Below are positions 16,669-25,521 of a stretch of DNA of 64,000 nt, in pieces. Under the pieces are notes generated by a model. The model saw only the letters and a program-made list of their open reading frames with translations, had not been told where the DNA came from and did not search any database. Location of the stretch: contig NZ_BAGL01000013.1 in NCBI RefSeq assembly GCF_000308875.1, positions 161,069 through 225,068 on the forward strand, given 5' to 3'. The DNA is from Nocardia transvalensis NBRC 15921. Its GTDB lineage: Bacteria; Actinomycetota; Actinomycetes; Mycobacteriales; Mycobacteriaceae. Made by a program: the position numbers and the translations under genes. Within the stretch, counting starts at the first letter, position 1, and every line of letters starts with the position of its first letter.

Positions 16669-17097
16669 TTACGCGCAGTGGATCAGGAACTCCAGCGTCG
16701 CGGGTTCGTCGAGTTTCACATCCGTGGTTTGAGTGGCGGCCGTGTCGGCTTGGCAGCCGGACGGGACGGATGTGACTGTCGCGCGGTAGCACCCGGCGGG
16801 GACGTTCTGGCCGGCGTTGCCGTCGCGGCCGGTGGTCGCGGTTCCCAGTTCCGAATCGTCTGTGCACGAGGTGAACCGCACACCCACGCCGGGCACCGGG
16901 AATCGTTCGGTGCCGGTCCAGGTGTGTGCCGTCAGGTTCGCCGGAGCGCCGGACGACGAGGTCGCTGCGGCGGAGGCCGCCGATGCCTTCGTAGCACCGG
17001 TCGCGGATGCGGCCCCGCTGTCGGATGAGTCGCTGCTGGAACAGCCGGCCAGGGCTATCGCCGCGAGTACACAGAATGCCGGGATTGCGGTGCGCAC
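16669..17097 (-). CDS. Small secreted lipoprotein of unknown function
   Basis: The 142-residue product has a Sec signal peptide and lipobox Leu-Ala-Gly-Cys at residue 19, followed by ~35 residues of Ser/Ala-rich linker and a small domain with four cysteines (RFTSC, AGCYR, PSGCQ, LIHC) that could form two disulfides. It is predicted to be anchored outside the membrane. I do not recognise the family. It is convergent with the DinB-like gene. Confidence 0.75.
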   Translation of the reverse strand: MRTAIPAFCVLAAIALAGCSSSDSSDSGAASATGATKASAASAAATSSSGAPANLTAHTWTGTERFPVPGVGVRFTSCTDDSELGTATTGRDGNAGQNVPAGCYRATVTSVPSGCQADTAATQTTDVKLDEPATLEFLIHCA

Positions 17098-17162
17098 GAG
17101 GTCTCCTCTCCGCGAGGCCGCACGGCCTTCGCGCTCGTGTCATACCTTAAGCCGGGAGGCCG

Positions 17163-17462
17163 ATGAGAGGCCTACTAGCCATGGCCGAAAAGTACTTCCG
17201 TCATCTGGACGGTCTACCATCATTTCGGGTCTCAGTTATGCGGCGGGGTGCGATATCTTACGGTAGCGACGATTTCTCTCTCCGTGCATCCCTGTCATGG
17301 AGGACGAAGGATAGGGGGATCGTGTCTGTTCGCTATCAACCCTGTTCGTGTCGAGCCTTTGCACGTGAGATGTTCGACCTGTTAGCTCGAGTTCCGGGGT
17401 ACCGAATAGTCCTTGTTCACAATCTTCAATGTTTGATCGCCGAGACGGGTGAGCGTCGATGA
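17163..17462 (+). CDS. Hypothetical protein, possibly paired with the next gene
   Basis: This 99-residue protein of no family I recognise starts at an ATG close behind GGGAGG. Its stop overlaps the start of the gene at 17459 (ATGA), so the two are coupled. Composition is less GC-biased than in the ribosomal genes, as in the other inserts between rpsN and rpsH, which suggests acquired DNA. Confidence 0.5.
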   Translation: MRGLLAMAEKYFRHLDGLPSFRVSVMRRGAISYGSDDFSLRASLSWRTKDRGIVSVRYQPCSCRAFAREMFDLLARVPGYRIVLVHNLQCLIAETGERR

Positions 17463-17797
17463 CCAACGCTGCTGGTGAATGGCTGTCGAGGGAGGCTGTC
17501 GAGCATCTGGAGATGGGTCCAGTGGGTGTTTATGAACTTCTCTGGCTCGTCCGAGGTGCGGAGTTCGGTCTGGATGATGAAACGGCGAAGGCGATGGTGC
17601 GGCGGACGGTCGATTGGTTGCTTTCGGAAAAGGGATCGACGCTGGTTCTACTGAAGTGGCCGACGGGCGAGATCATCGACGATGCGCCGGAGGGTATTGA
17701 TACAAGCGCTGCGAGCATGTTCGAGCCGGATGCGAGCGGTGTCTACCTCGCCTTGGTAGACAGCCGCGCTGCCTGCGAGGGTCTTGACCGACCGTGA
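17459..17797 (+). CDS. Hypothetical protein, coupled to the preceding gene
   Basis: The product has 112 residues. The N-terminal half (WLSREAVEHLEMGPVGVYEL ... FGLDDETAKAMVRRTVDWLL) is helical; the rest (STLVLLKWPTGEII) looks like a short sheet with an acidic tail. It overlaps the previous gene by 4 bases. Small acidic proteins of this shape occur as immunity or antitoxin partners in actinobacteria, but nothing here proves such a role. Confidence 0.6.
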   Translation: MTNAAGEWLSREAVEHLEMGPVGVYELLWLVRGAEFGLDDETAKAMVRRTVDWLLSEKGSTLVLLKWPTGEIIDDAPEGIDTSAASMFEPDASGVYLALVDSRAACEGLDRP

Positions 17798-17926
17798 CTG
17801 ACACAGTGGAGGGTGGGACGCTGTCCTGTCCATCGAGGTGACCGGCCGGGTATCGTCTTACCGGCTCCGGTCGGCCGGAGCCTGCTGCGGCTGGTGCGCC
17901 ACCGCCGTGACCCCCGTCACCCCGAT

Positions 17927-17955
17927 TTGGCCCTGGTGAGGCCCCCCTCTACACT
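17927..17955 (+). promoter_or_regulatory. Promoter of the rpsH block
   Basis: A -35 TTGGCC (17927-17932) and -10 TACACT (17950-17955) have a 17-base spacer, the same architecture and downstream bases as the rplN promoter at 12359. It lies in the 340-base gap 17798-18137, where no gene is seen; the leader to rpsH is about 175 bases and could hold autoregulatory structure. Confidence 0.75.
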
Positions 17956-18137
17956 GGCTGAGTTGCCTGGGCACCTCTGTGTCCATCTTCGTGTGCACGC
18001 GGTCCGGGCGATATGTACTCGACCGGGCGGTAGTACGCCGTCCGGACCAGCCGAATTGCTGTAGGCCCACGATCCGGGCGTCGTGAGACGTGCGGGTGTT
18101 GTATGGGAACCGCGGCGAGAAAGGTGACGGTCGACTT

Positions 18138-18536
18138 ATGACCATGACCGATCCGATCGCAGACTTCCTGACCCGTCTGCGCAACGCCAACTCGGCGTAC
18201 CACGATCAGGTGAAGGCTCCGCATTCGAAGCTCAAGGCGAATATCGCCGAGATCTTGAAGCGTGAGGGCTACATCGCCGACTTCCGCACCGAAGACGCGA
18301 CCGTCGGCAAGACGCTGATCGTCGATCTGAAGTACGGCCAGAGCCGGGAGCGCAGCCTGCAGGGTGTGCGCCGCGTCTCGAAGCCGGGTCTGCGGGTGTA
18401 CGCGAAATCCACCAACCTGCCCAAGGTGCTGGGCGGCCTCGGCGTGGCGATCATCTCCACGTCGCAGGGGCTGCTCACCGACCGTCAGGCCAAGCAGCAC
18501 GGCGTGGGCGGCGAAGTCCTCGCCTACGTCTGGTAA
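18138..18536 (+). CDS. rpsH: 30S ribosomal protein S8
   Basis: The 132-residue product has the S8 start [19 protein letters not shown] and end [20 protein letters not shown]. It binds 16S rRNA, and in E. coli it also represses the spc mRNA. The start is the ATG at 18138 before MTDPIADF. It is the first gene of the second ribosomal block. Confidence 0.98.
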   Translation: MTMTDPIADFLTRLRNANSAYHDQVKAPHSKLKANIAEILKREGYIADFRTEDATVGKTLIVDLKYGQSRERSLQGVRRVSKPGLRVYAKSTNLPKVLGGLGVAIISTSQGLLTDRQAKQHGVGGEVLAYVW

Positions 18537-18551
18537 GGGAGGTAGGAACCA

Positions 18552-19091
18552 ATGTCGCGTATCGGTAAGAGGCCGGTTCTCGTTCCTGCGGGTGTCGAGG
18601 TGAACATCGACGGCCAGAGCGTGTCGGTCAAGGGGCCCAAGGGCACCCTGTCGCACGTGATCGCCGAGCCGATCACCATCAACCGCGCCGAGAACGGCGA
18701 ACTGGAAATCATCCGCCCGGACGACGAGCGCCGCAGCCGTTCCCTGCACGGTCTGACCCGCACCCTGATCAACAACATGATCGTGGGTGTGACGCAGGGC
18801 TACGAGAAGAAGATGGAAATCTTCGGCGTCGGTTACCGCGTGCAGGCCAAGGGCTCGAACCTGGAGTTCGCCCTGGGCTACAGCCACCCGGTGCCGATCG
18901 AGGCGCCCGAGGGCATCACCTTCAAGGTGGAGGCCCCCACCAAGTTCTCGGTGTCCGGCATCGACAAGCAGAAGGTCGGCCAGATCGCCGCCGTCATCCA
19001 CGGTCTGCGCAAGCCCGATCCGTACAAGGGCAAGGGCATCCGCTACGAGGGCGAGGTCGTGCGGCGCAAGGAAGGGAAGACGGGTAAGTAA
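18552..19091 (+). CDS. rplF: 50S ribosomal protein L6
   Basis: The 179-residue product has the L6 start [20 protein letters not shown] and the C-terminal signature [14 protein letters not shown]. It lies near the sarcin-ricin loop. It begins 15 bases after rpsH behind a GGGAGGTAGG site. Confidence 0.98.
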   Translation: MSRIGKRPVLVPAGVEVNIDGQSVSVKGPKGTLSHVIAEPITINRAENGELEIIRPDDERRSRSLHGLTRTLINNMIVGVTQGYEKKMEIFGVGYRVQAKGSNLEFALGYSHPVPIEAPEGITFKVEAPTKFSVSGIDKQKVGQIAAVIHGLRKPDPYKGKGIRYEGEVVRRKEGKTGK

Positions 19092-19094
19092 GCC

Positions 19095-19502
19095 ATGGCA
19101 CAAACCGAAGCTCAGAAGGCCGCGCGTAAGCCGCTCGGCAAGGATGTGTCGACCCGTCGCCGGGTCTCCAAGGCGCGCCGTCACTTCCGCCTGCGTAAGA
19201 AGGTCGTCGGCACCGCCGAGCGGCCTCGTCTGGTCGTGTTCCGCTCGTCGCGGCACCTGCACGCCCAGCTGGTCGACGATTCTGTCGGCAAGACCGTCGC
19301 GTCCGCCTCGTCGGTCGAGGCCGACGTGCGTTCGCTCGACGGTGACAAGACCGCCAAGGGCAAGAAGGTCGGCGAGCTGATCGCCGCCCGCGCCAAGGCT
19401 GCCGGTGTCGACGCCGCGGTGTTCGACCGCGGTGGCCACGACTACCACGGCCGGATCGCCGCCCTGGCGGACGCCGCTCGGGAAGGCGGGTTGAAGTTCT
19501 GA
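19095..19502 (+). CDS. rplR: 50S ribosomal protein L18
   Basis: The 135-residue product has the L18 pattern [20 protein letters not shown] and [20 protein letters not shown]. It binds 5S rRNA. The stop TGA shares its last base with the ATG of the 16-codon frame that leads to rpsE. Confidence 0.98.
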   Translation: MAQTEAQKAARKPLGKDVSTRRRVSKARRHFRLRKKVVGTAERPRLVVFRSSRHLHAQLVDDSVGKTVASASSVEADVRSLDGDKTAKGKKVGELIAARAKAAGVDAAVFDRGGHDYHGRIAALADAAREGGLKF

Positions 19503-19552
19503 TGGCTTTCCCCAGGATCGAGAACAGCAAGCGCAACGGAAGGAACGTCTGA
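19502..19552 (+). CDS. 16-codon coupling ORF between rplR and rpsE
   Basis: The 49-base gap between rplR and rpsE contains one complete frame, [16 protein letters not shown]. Its ATG overlaps the rplR stop (TGATG) and its stop overlaps the rpsE ATG (TGATG). It contains the GGAAGGA that would be the rpsE ribosome site. Whether it is translated is unknown; it would let ribosomes pass from rplR to rpsE without release. It could also be the relic of a longer rpsE N-terminus. Confidence 0.4.
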   Translation: MAFPRIENSKRNGRNV

Positions 19553-20190
19553 TGCCGGGACGTCAACGGCGTGACGGCGGAAACGGACCCGCCGGACAGA
19601 ACAGCAACAACGAGGGCGGCCGCCAGGAGCGTGGCGGCGGTCGCAACCGTCGCGACGACCGTCGCGACACCGCCGAGAAGAACCAGCTCGAGCGCGTCGT
19701 CGCGATCAACCGCGTCTCCAAGGTCGTCAAGGGTGGTCGGCGCTTCAGCTTCACCGCCCTGGTGATCGTGGGCGACGGCAACGGCCTGGTCGGTGTCGGT
19801 TACGGCAAGGCCAAGGAAGTTCCGGCGGCCATCCAGAAGGGTGTCGAGGAGGCGCGCAAGAACTTCTTCCGCGTCCCGATGATCGGCTCCACCGTCACCC
19901 ACCCGGTCCAGGGTGAGGCGGCGGCCGGTGTCGTCATGCTGCGCCCGGCCTCGCCGGGTACCGGTGTGATCGCCGGTGGCGCCGCGCGCGCCGTGCTGGA
20001 GTGCGCCGGCATCCACGACATCCTGGCCAAGTCGCTCGGTAGCGACAACGCCATCAACGTCGTGCACGCGACCGTAGCGGCCCTGAAGATGCTGCAGCGT
20101 CCCGAAGAGGTGGCGGCCCGCCGTGGTCTGCCGCTCGAGGACGTCGCACCGGCGGGCATGCTGCGTGCGCGCGCGGGAGTGGGAGCCTGA
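19552..20190 (+). CDS. rpsE: 30S ribosomal protein S5
   Basis: The 212-residue product has a Gly/Asn/Arg-rich basic N-terminal extension of about 45 residues, as in other actinobacteria, then the S5 double-stranded-RNA-binding domain ([20 protein letters not shown]) and the C-terminal domain ([18 protein letters not shown]). It takes part in decoding accuracy. ATG 19552 overlaps the stop of the 16-codon frame. Confidence 0.97.
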   Translation: MPGRQRRDGGNGPAGQNSNNEGGRQERGGGRNRRDDRRDTAEKNQLERVVAINRVSKVVKGGRRFSFTALVIVGDGNGLVGVGYGKAKEVPAAIQKGVEEARKNFFRVPMIGSTVTHPVQGEAAAGVVMLRPASPGTGVIAGGAARAVLECAGIHDILAKSLGSDNAINVVHATVAALKMLQRPEEVAARRGLPLEDVAPAGMLRARAGVGA

Positions 20191-20191
20191 T

Positions 20192-20377
20192 ATGAGCCAG
20201 CTGAAGGTGACCCAGATCAAGTCCACGATCGGCGCCAAGAAGAATCAGCGCGAATCCCTTCGCACCCTCGGACTCAAGGGCATCCGCAAGTCCGTGCTGC
20301 GCGAGGACACCGCCCAGAACCGCGGGCTGATCAACGTCGTGCGCCACCTCGTTACCGTTGAGGAGGTAAACGCATGA
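20192..20377 (+). CDS. rpmD: 50S ribosomal protein L30
   Basis: The 61-residue product matches L30 along its length ([30 protein letters not shown]). ATG at 20192 is 1 base after the rpsE stop, and its end overlaps the rplO start by 4 bases. Confidence 0.97.
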   Translation: MSQLKVTQIKSTIGAKKNQRESLRTLGLKGIRKSVLREDTAQNRGLINVVRHLVTVEEVNA

Positions 20378-20817
20378 CCATCAAGCTCCATCACCTGCGT
20401 CCGGCCCCCGGCGCCAAGACCGAGAAGCTCCGTGTGGGCCGCGGTGAGGCGTCGAAGGGCAAGACCGCGGGCCGCGGTACCAAGGGTACGAAGGCTCGCA
20501 AGAACGTGCCCGCCCGCTTCGAGGGTGGCCAGATGCCGCTGCACATGCGGCTGCCGAAGCTGAAGGGCTTCACCAACCCGTTCCGGACCGAGTACCAGGT
20601 CGTGAACGTCGGTGACATCGCCCTGAAGTTCCCGGAGGGCGGCGCGATCAGCAAGGACCAGCTGGTCGCCGCGGGCCTCGTCCGCAAGAACGAACTGGTG
20701 AAGGTGCTCGGCGAGGGCGAAATCGGTGTGGCCGTTCAGGTTTCCGCCGACAAGTTCTCGGGCTCCGCCAAGGAGAAGATCACCGCCGCCGGTGGAACCG
20801 CCACTGAGCTGGACTGA
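20374..20817 (+). CDS. rplO: 50S ribosomal protein L15
   Basis: The 147-residue product has the L15 start [20 protein letters not shown], the basic glycine-rich [14 protein letters not shown] stretch and the [18 protein letters not shown] motif. It is a late-assembly 23S binder. It overlaps rpmD (ATGA). Confidence 0.98.
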   Translation: MTIKLHHLRPAPGAKTEKLRVGRGEASKGKTAGRGTKGTKARKNVPARFEGGQMPLHMRLPKLKGFTNPFRTEYQVVNVGDIALKFPEGGAISKDQLVAAGLVRKNELVKVLGEGEIGVAVQVSADKFSGSAKEKITAAGGTATELD

Positions 20818-20841
20818 CAGTTACTCTCTGTAGTAGGGGAC

Positions 20842-20867
20842 GCCGGACGGGTGAGAGCCCGTCCGGC
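20842..20867 (+). terminator. Hairpin between rplO and secY
   Basis: Ten-base arms GCCGGACGGG and CCCGTCCGGC flank TGAGAG, 25 bases after the rplO stop. No T-tract follows, so it may attenuate rather than fully stop transcription into secY. Confidence 0.65.
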
Positions 20868-20926
20868 GCCGCTGTTAGAGTCAAGTTGTTGTCTGCCTCG
20901 CCCCATGTCGTTAGCCAGGAGGATCT

Positions 20927-22246
20927 GTGCTTTCCGCCTTCGTGTCGGCTTTCCGGACCCCGGACCTACGGCGGAAGATTCTCTTCACGCTGGGCCTGAT
21001 CGCGCTGTACCGCATCGGTGCGTCGCTGCCGTCGCCCGGTGTCGACTACAAGGCGATCCGCCAATGTATCGACCAGGTGTCCGGTGGTGATTCCGGTGGC
21101 ATCTACCAGCTGATCAACCTGTTCTCCGGTGGTGCGCTGCTGCAGCTGTCGGTGTTCGCGATCGGCATCATGCCGTACATCACCGCGAGCATCATCATCC
21201 AGTTGCTCACCGTCGTCATCCCGCGCTTCGAGGAGTTGCGCAAGGAAGGCCAAGCCGGCCAGACCAAGATGACGCAGTACACCCGGTACCTGTCGATCGC
21301 GCTGGCGATCCTGCAGGCCACCGGTCTGGTCGCACTCGCCGCGCGCGGTCAGCTGCTGCGCGGCTGTTCCCAGGACATCCTCGCCGACTCGAGCATCTTC
21401 GGCATGATCATCATCGTGCTGGTGATGACCGCCGGCGCGGCGCTGGTGATGTGGTTCGGCGAGCAGATCACCGAGCGCGGTGTCGGTAACGGCATGTCGC
21501 TGTTGATCTTCGCCGGTATCGCCGCCCGCATCCCCGGTGAGGGCAAGGCCATCCTCGACAGCAAGGGCGGGCTGATCTTCGGCCTGGTCTGCCTCGGGGC
21601 ATTCCTGGTGATCGTGGCCGTCATCTTCGTCGAGCAGGGCCAGCGCCGGATCCCGGTCCAGTACGCCAAACGCGTGGTGGGCCGCAAGATGTACGGCGGC
21701 TCCTCGACCTATCTTCCGCTGAAGGTCAATCAGGCCGGTGTGATCCCGGTGATCTTCGCGTCCTCGCTGCTGTACCTGCCGAACCTGGTATCGCAGCTCA
21801 CCCAGTCCAACTCGGCGAACCCCAGCTGGTGGCAGAAGATCATTCAGCAGTACCTGGTGAATCCCACGCACCCGGCGTACATCGCGATCTACTTCGCGCT
21901 GATCGTGTTCTTCACCTACTTCTACGTCGCGATCACCTTCAACCCGGAGGAACGCGCGGACGAGATGAAGAAGTTCGGCGGCTTCATTCCGGGGTACCGC
22001 CCCGGTAAGCCGACCGCCGACTACCTCAACTACGTCCTGAGCCGGATCACCCTCCCCGGCTCGCTCTATCTGGGTGCCGTGGCCGTCCTGCCGAACCTGT
22101 TCCTGAACTTGGGTAACTCCAGTGGTTTGCAGAACCTGCCGTTCGGTGGCACCGCCGTCCTGATCGTCGTGAGTGTCGGCCTCGATACCGTGAAACAGAT
22201 CGAGAGCCAGCTGATGAACAGAAATTACGAAGGGTTCCTCAAGTGA
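20927..22246 (+). CDS. secY: Protein translocase subunit SecY
   Basis: This 439-residue membrane protein has ten predicted spans. It contains [15 protein letters not shown] (TM2) and the conserved cytosolic segment [26 protein letters not shown] before TM9. It forms the Sec channel with SecE and SecG. The start is the GTG at 20927 preceded by AGGAGGA. The final GTGA overlaps the adk start, so adk is coupled to it. The sppA-like genes found between rplO and secY in mycobacteria are absent. Confidence 0.98.
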   Translation: MLSAFVSAFRTPDLRRKILFTLGLIALYRIGASLPSPGVDYKAIRQCIDQVSGGDSGGIYQLINLFSGGALLQLSVFAIGIMPYITASIIIQLLTVVIPRFEELRKEGQAGQTKMTQYTRYLSIALAILQATGLVALAARGQLLRGCSQDILADSSIFGMIIIVLVMTAGAALVMWFGEQITERGVGNGMSLLIFAGIAARIPGEGKAILDSKGGLIFGLVCLGAFLVIVAVIFVEQGQRRIPVQYAKRVVGRKMYGGSSTYLPLKVNQAGVIPVIFASSLLYLPNLVSQLTQSNSANPSWWQKIIQQYLVNPTHPAYIAIYFALIVFFTYFYVAITFNPEERADEMKKFGGFIPGYRPGKPTADYLNYVLSRITLPGSLYLGAVAVLPNLFLNLGNSSGLQNLPFGGTAVLIVVSVGLDTVKQIESQLMNRNYEGFLK

Positions 22247-22788
22247 GACTCGTATTGCTCGGACCGCCGGGTGCCGGCAAGGGCACGCAGGCCGAACTAC
22301 TGTCGGACAAGCTGGGTGTGCCGCACATCTCGACGGGGAATCTGTTCCGCGCGAACATCTCGCAGGAGACTCCGCTGGGCCGGGAGGCGCAGAAGTACCT
22401 GGACGCGGGCAATCTGGTGCCCAGCGACGTGACCAACCGCATGGTGGAGTCGCGCATCGCCGAGCCGGACGCCGCGAACGGGTTCGTTCTCGACGGCTAC
22501 CCGCGCACCGTGGACCAGGCCGAGGCGCTGGAGAAGATGATCAAGGAGTCCGGTCACGTGCTGGACGCGGTCATCAGCTTCGAGGTGTCTGAGGACGTCG
22601 TGGTCGAGCGCATGCTGGGCCGCGGGCGCGCCGACGACACCGAGGACGTCATCCGCAACCGGATGCGGGTCTACCGCGAGGAGACCGAGCCGCTGCTGGA
22701 ACACTACGACGGGCTGGTCGTCGCCGTCGACGGCATCGGCGAGGTCGAAGAGGTCAATGCCCGGGTGCTCCGGGCGCTGGGTCGCTGA
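22243..22788 (+). CDS. adk: Adenylate kinase
   Basis: The 181-residue kinase converts AMP and ATP to two ADP. The P-loop [10 protein letters not shown], the AMP-binding STGNLFR and DGYPRT segments, and a short lid ([14 protein letters not shown]) without zinc cysteines mark the short actinobacterial form. The GTG start lies inside the secY end. Confidence 0.97.
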   Translation: MRLVLLGPPGAGKGTQAELLSDKLGVPHISTGNLFRANISQETPLGREAQKYLDAGNLVPSDVTNRMVESRIAEPDAANGFVLDGYPRTVDQAEALEKMIKESGHVLDAVISFEVSEDVVVERMLGRGRADDTEDVIRNRMRVYREETEPLLEHYDGLVVAVDGIGEVEEVNARVLRALGR

Positions 22789-22793
22789 CGCGA

Positions 22794-23594
22794 ATGGTCT
22801 TCGGCCGCAAGCACAAGAAGGTGGTGCCGTTCCGCACCGCCGGGGAACTGGACGCGATGGCGGCCGCCGGCGCGGTCGTGGGGCGGGCGCTGGTCGCCGT
22901 GCGCGCGGCCGCCAAGCCCGGCGTCTCGACGCAGGAACTGGACGAGGTCGCCGAGCAGACGATCCGCGACGCGTCGGCGGTGCCGTCGTTCAAGGGGTAC
23001 CACGGTTTTCCGGCGTCGATCTGCGCGTCGGTGAACGACCGTGTGGTGCACGGGATTCCGTCGAAGGACGAGGTTCTGGCCGAGGGTGATCTGGTCTCGA
23101 TCGACTGCGGCGCGATCCTCGACGGCTGGCACGGCGATTCGGCGTGGACGTTCGGCGTCGGGGATCTCATCGAGGCCGACCGGCTGCTGAGCGAGGCGAC
23201 CAAGCTGTCGATGGAGGCGGGGATCGCGGCCATGCTGCCCGAGAACCGGCTCACCGACGTCTCGCACGCCATCGAACTCGGCACCCGCGCCGCGGAGAAG
23301 GAGCACGGCCGCTCCTACGGCATCGTCGACGGCTACGGCGGGCACGCCATCGGCCGCCAGATGCACATGGATCCCTTCCTGGCCAACGAGGGCGAGCCCG
23401 GCCGGGGCCCGCGTCTCGTCGTGGGGTCGGTACTGGCCATCGAGCCCATGCTCACCCTGGGGACCACCCAGACGCGCGTACTGGACGACGACTGGACCGT
23501 GGTGACCGAGGACGGGACCCGTGCGGCGCACTGGGAGCACACCGTCGCCGTCACCGAAGACGGGCCGCGGATTCTGACCGTGCGGCCCGAATAG
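22794..23594 (+). CDS. map: Type I methionine aminopeptidase
   Basis: The 266-residue product removes the initiator Met from nascent proteins. Visible metal-site and substrate segments are [28 protein letters not shown] (two Asp ligands), [15 protein letters not shown] (His ligand), EPMLTLG and a final [10 protein letters not shown] (Glu ligand). It lies 5 bases after adk, in the usual secY-adk-map order. Confidence 0.97.
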   Translation: MVFGRKHKKVVPFRTAGELDAMAAAGAVVGRALVAVRAAAKPGVSTQELDEVAEQTIRDASAVPSFKGYHGFPASICASVNDRVVHGIPSKDEVLAEGDLVSIDCGAILDGWHGDSAWTFGVGDLIEADRLLSEATKLSMEAGIAAMLPENRLTDVSHAIELGTRAAEKEHGRSYGIVDGYGGHAIGRQMHMDPFLANEGEPGRGPRLVVGSVLAIEPMLTLGTTQTRVLDDDWTVVTEDGTRAAHWEHTVAVTEDGPRILTVRPE

Positions 23595-23603
23595 GCACCC
23601 CTT

Positions 23604-23673
23604 GTTTCCGGCACGCTTTTGGCCGGAATCTCTTGCGGCCGGCGATGTTTCCGGCCAAAAGCATGCCGGAAAC
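23604..23673. repeat. Long imperfect inverted repeat (dispersed GGCATGCTTTTGGCC element)
   Basis: Two 25-base arms (GTTTCCGGCACGCTTTTGGC ... and its complement with one mismatch, C for T in the left arm) surround a 20-base spacer, starting 9 bases after the map stop. It can form a very stable hairpin and probably terminates the secY-adk-map transcript. Each arm carries the element seen singly at 12339-12360. Confidence 0.88.
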
Positions 23674-23710
23674 TCTGAAAGTTCGGTGAGCGTGTTGGAA
23701 GCGTTGGCGT

Positions 23711-23926
23711 TCAGTCGATCTCGGCGGGGCGGCGGTGTTTGGTCATGGTGGTGAGGGGGACGACGCCGGTCCAGCCGCAGGGGCGGTCGCAGGAGGCGTA
23801 GACGGCACCGGCGTCCCTCGGGGTCGTGAAAGCTGTTGCGGGATAACCGCATTCGGGGCACTTGCCGAAGTAGTCGAGGATCTCCCGCAGGTTTGCGGAC
23901 GCGGTGGGTGGGCGATGTTTGCGCAT
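23711..23926 (-). CDS. Small zinc-ribbon protein of unknown function
   Basis: The 71-residue product has four cysteines in a ribbon arrangement (CPECGYPA and CDRPCGW), so zinc binding is likely. ATG at 23926 precedes the RKHRPPTASANLREILDYF helix. I do not know its role. It stands alone. Confidence 0.65.
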   Translation of the reverse strand: MRKHRPPTASANLREILDYFGKCPECGYPATAFTTPRDAGAVYASCDRPCGWTGVVPLTTMTKHRRPAEID

Positions 23927-24073
23927 AACTGGCTGTTCTCCTGGCCCGATCGGGCCGCTGCATAGGCTCGAATTCCTCACCGACGTTATCCGCGGCGGCA
24001 CCGCCGGACGCCGAATTCTCGTCCCGCTGTGTGATTCACAAATGTTTGCTGCGCCCCGTTGTGACCGCGCGGC

Positions 24074-24517
24074 TCAGCCCTCCAGGAGCAGGGTCACCGG
24101 CCCGTCGTTGACCAGTGAGACGTGCATGTGGGCGCCGAACCGGCCGGTTGCCACGGTGGCGCCGAGGTCGCGCAGGGTGTCGGTGAACGCGTCGACGAGC
24201 GGTTCGGCGACCGGACCGGGCGCGGCGGCGGACCACGACGGGCGCCGGCCCTTCACGGTATCGGCGTAGAGCGTGAACTGGCTGACCACCAGGATGGGGG
24301 CGCCCAGATCCGCGGCCGACCGCTCACCCTCCAGGATGCGCAAGCGGAACAGCTTGTCCGCCAACGCTTTCGCGGTGGCGGCCGTATCGTCGTGGGTGAC
24401 CCCGACGAGCGCCACCAGGCCGTGCGGAGCGCCGCCGGCGGCGGGATCGATCCGCCCCACCACCTCGTCGCCGACGCGGACCTGTGCCGAACTCGCCCGC
24501 TGCACCAGTACTCGCAT
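24074..24517 (-). CDS. dtd: D-aminoacyl-tRNA deacylase
   Basis: The 147-residue product has the DTD start [20 protein letters not shown], the central [18 protein letters not shown] motif and C-terminal [10 protein letters not shown] (the GPVT catalytic loop). It hydrolyses D-amino acids from mischarged tRNA in the cytosol. It lies 25 bases after the MerR gene stop on the same strand, likely co-transcribed. Confidence 0.95.
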   Translation of the reverse strand: MRVLVQRASSAQVRVGDEVVGRIDPAAGGAPHGLVALVGVTHDDTAATAKALADKLFRLRILEGERSAADLGAPILVVSQFTLYADTVKGRRPSWSAAAPGPVAEPLVDAFTDTLRDLGATVATGRFGAHMHVSLVNDGPVTLLLEG

Positions 24518-24542
24518 GCAGCGATGATCGCAGGCGGGCCGC

Positions 24543-25304
24543 TCAGCCCGTCCGGCCGGTCGAGGTGTCCTCGAGGTCGCGGGTGGCGTGTTCCAGGTAC
24601 CGGGCGAGGAAACGCTCGATGAGCTCGGAGGACACCCGCCCGGGCAGCGTCCGGACCGCCGCCACGTGATCGGTGAACTCGGCGATGTCGTGCGCGCTGC
24701 GGCCGGATTGCTGGAACGCCTTCACCGCGCTGTTCTCGAAGAGGTCGGCGAAGCGCCGGGCGATGTGGTCGCAGTCGGCGCGCAGCCGCTCGAGTTCGTC
24801 CAGCACCTGGCCCAGCGGGGTGCCCGCGTCGGCCAGCCGGTCGGCCAGCCGGACCAGTTGCGGATCGGTCTCGCGGTAGGTGGTGGCGTCGAACGGCTCG
24901 TACAGCCCGACCGCCACCACGCGCGCCAGGCCGTTGGGAACGTCGCGGTAGCGTTCCACGAGTTCTATTGCGGGGATTGTCTTTTCGGTCGTGGGTGTCG
25001 GCGGCTGGGGCGCCGCCGGAGCGGCGGCGTTCGGCTCGACGCTGACGCCCAGTACGTCGCCGAGATCCTCGCCGCGATCCCACGCGTCGAGTAGTTCGCG
25101 GATGCCGCTGAGCTTGATGCCGCGGTCCATCAGGCGGCTGATGATGCGAACGCGGTCCAAATGCTGGGCGCCGTAGAAACCGGTGCGTCCCTGCAGCCGC
25201 GGCGGCGGCAGCAGTCCGCGCTCCTGGTAGGCCCGCAGACTGCGCACGGTCATACCGGATTCGCGCGCCAGCTCGTCGATAGTGAACTCCGAACCCGATG
25301 TCAT
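24543..25304 (-). CDS. MerR family transcriptional regulator
   Basis: This 253-residue protein has an N-terminal MerR winged-helix domain ([20 protein letters not shown], then [20 protein letters not shown] and the dimer helix after it) and a helical C-terminal domain of about 150 residues with no effector motif or cysteines that I recognise. It is transcribed away from the permease at 25522, whose promoter region it may share. Confidence 0.9.
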   Translation of the reverse strand: MTSGSEFTIDELARESGMTVRSLRAYQERGLLPPPRLQGRTGFYGAQHLDRVRIISRLMDRGIKLSGIRELLDAWDRGEDLGDVLGVSVEPNAAAPAAPQPPTPTTEKTIPAIELVERYRDVPNGLARVVAVGLYEPFDATTYRETDPQLVRLADRLADAGTPLGQVLDELERLRADCDHIARRFADLFENSAVKAFQQSGRSAHDIAEFTDHVAAVRTLPGRVSSELIERFLARYLEHATRDLEDTSTGRTG

Positions 25305-25521
25305 AACTCAAGGAAACCACATCGGATCACCGTCCGGTCCCGGGTGAGTGCCCCCGGCGAAGCCCGGCGGAAACCCGATCGTGAGGCTGGTCGCCCTGTT
25401 CAGGGGTCCGTAGGGGTTTCCGGTACGTTACAAGTTTTGTTCCAGTGTTGTATGTGCCATCAAATAGAGGTATGTTCCATTGACTGAAGGTATGATCGGC
25501 ATCACAGGAAAGGGTCTCGTT
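25305..25521. promoter_or_regulatory. Divergent promoter region between the MerR gene and the permease
   Basis: 217 bases without a gene. The half next to the permease is notably AT-rich for this genome, with a repeated GGTATG (about 25469 and 25487) and the run TTACAAGTTTTGTTCCAGTG at about 25428-25447. It is a plausible place for regulator binding, though no clear MerR-type dyad was identified. Confidence 0.45.
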
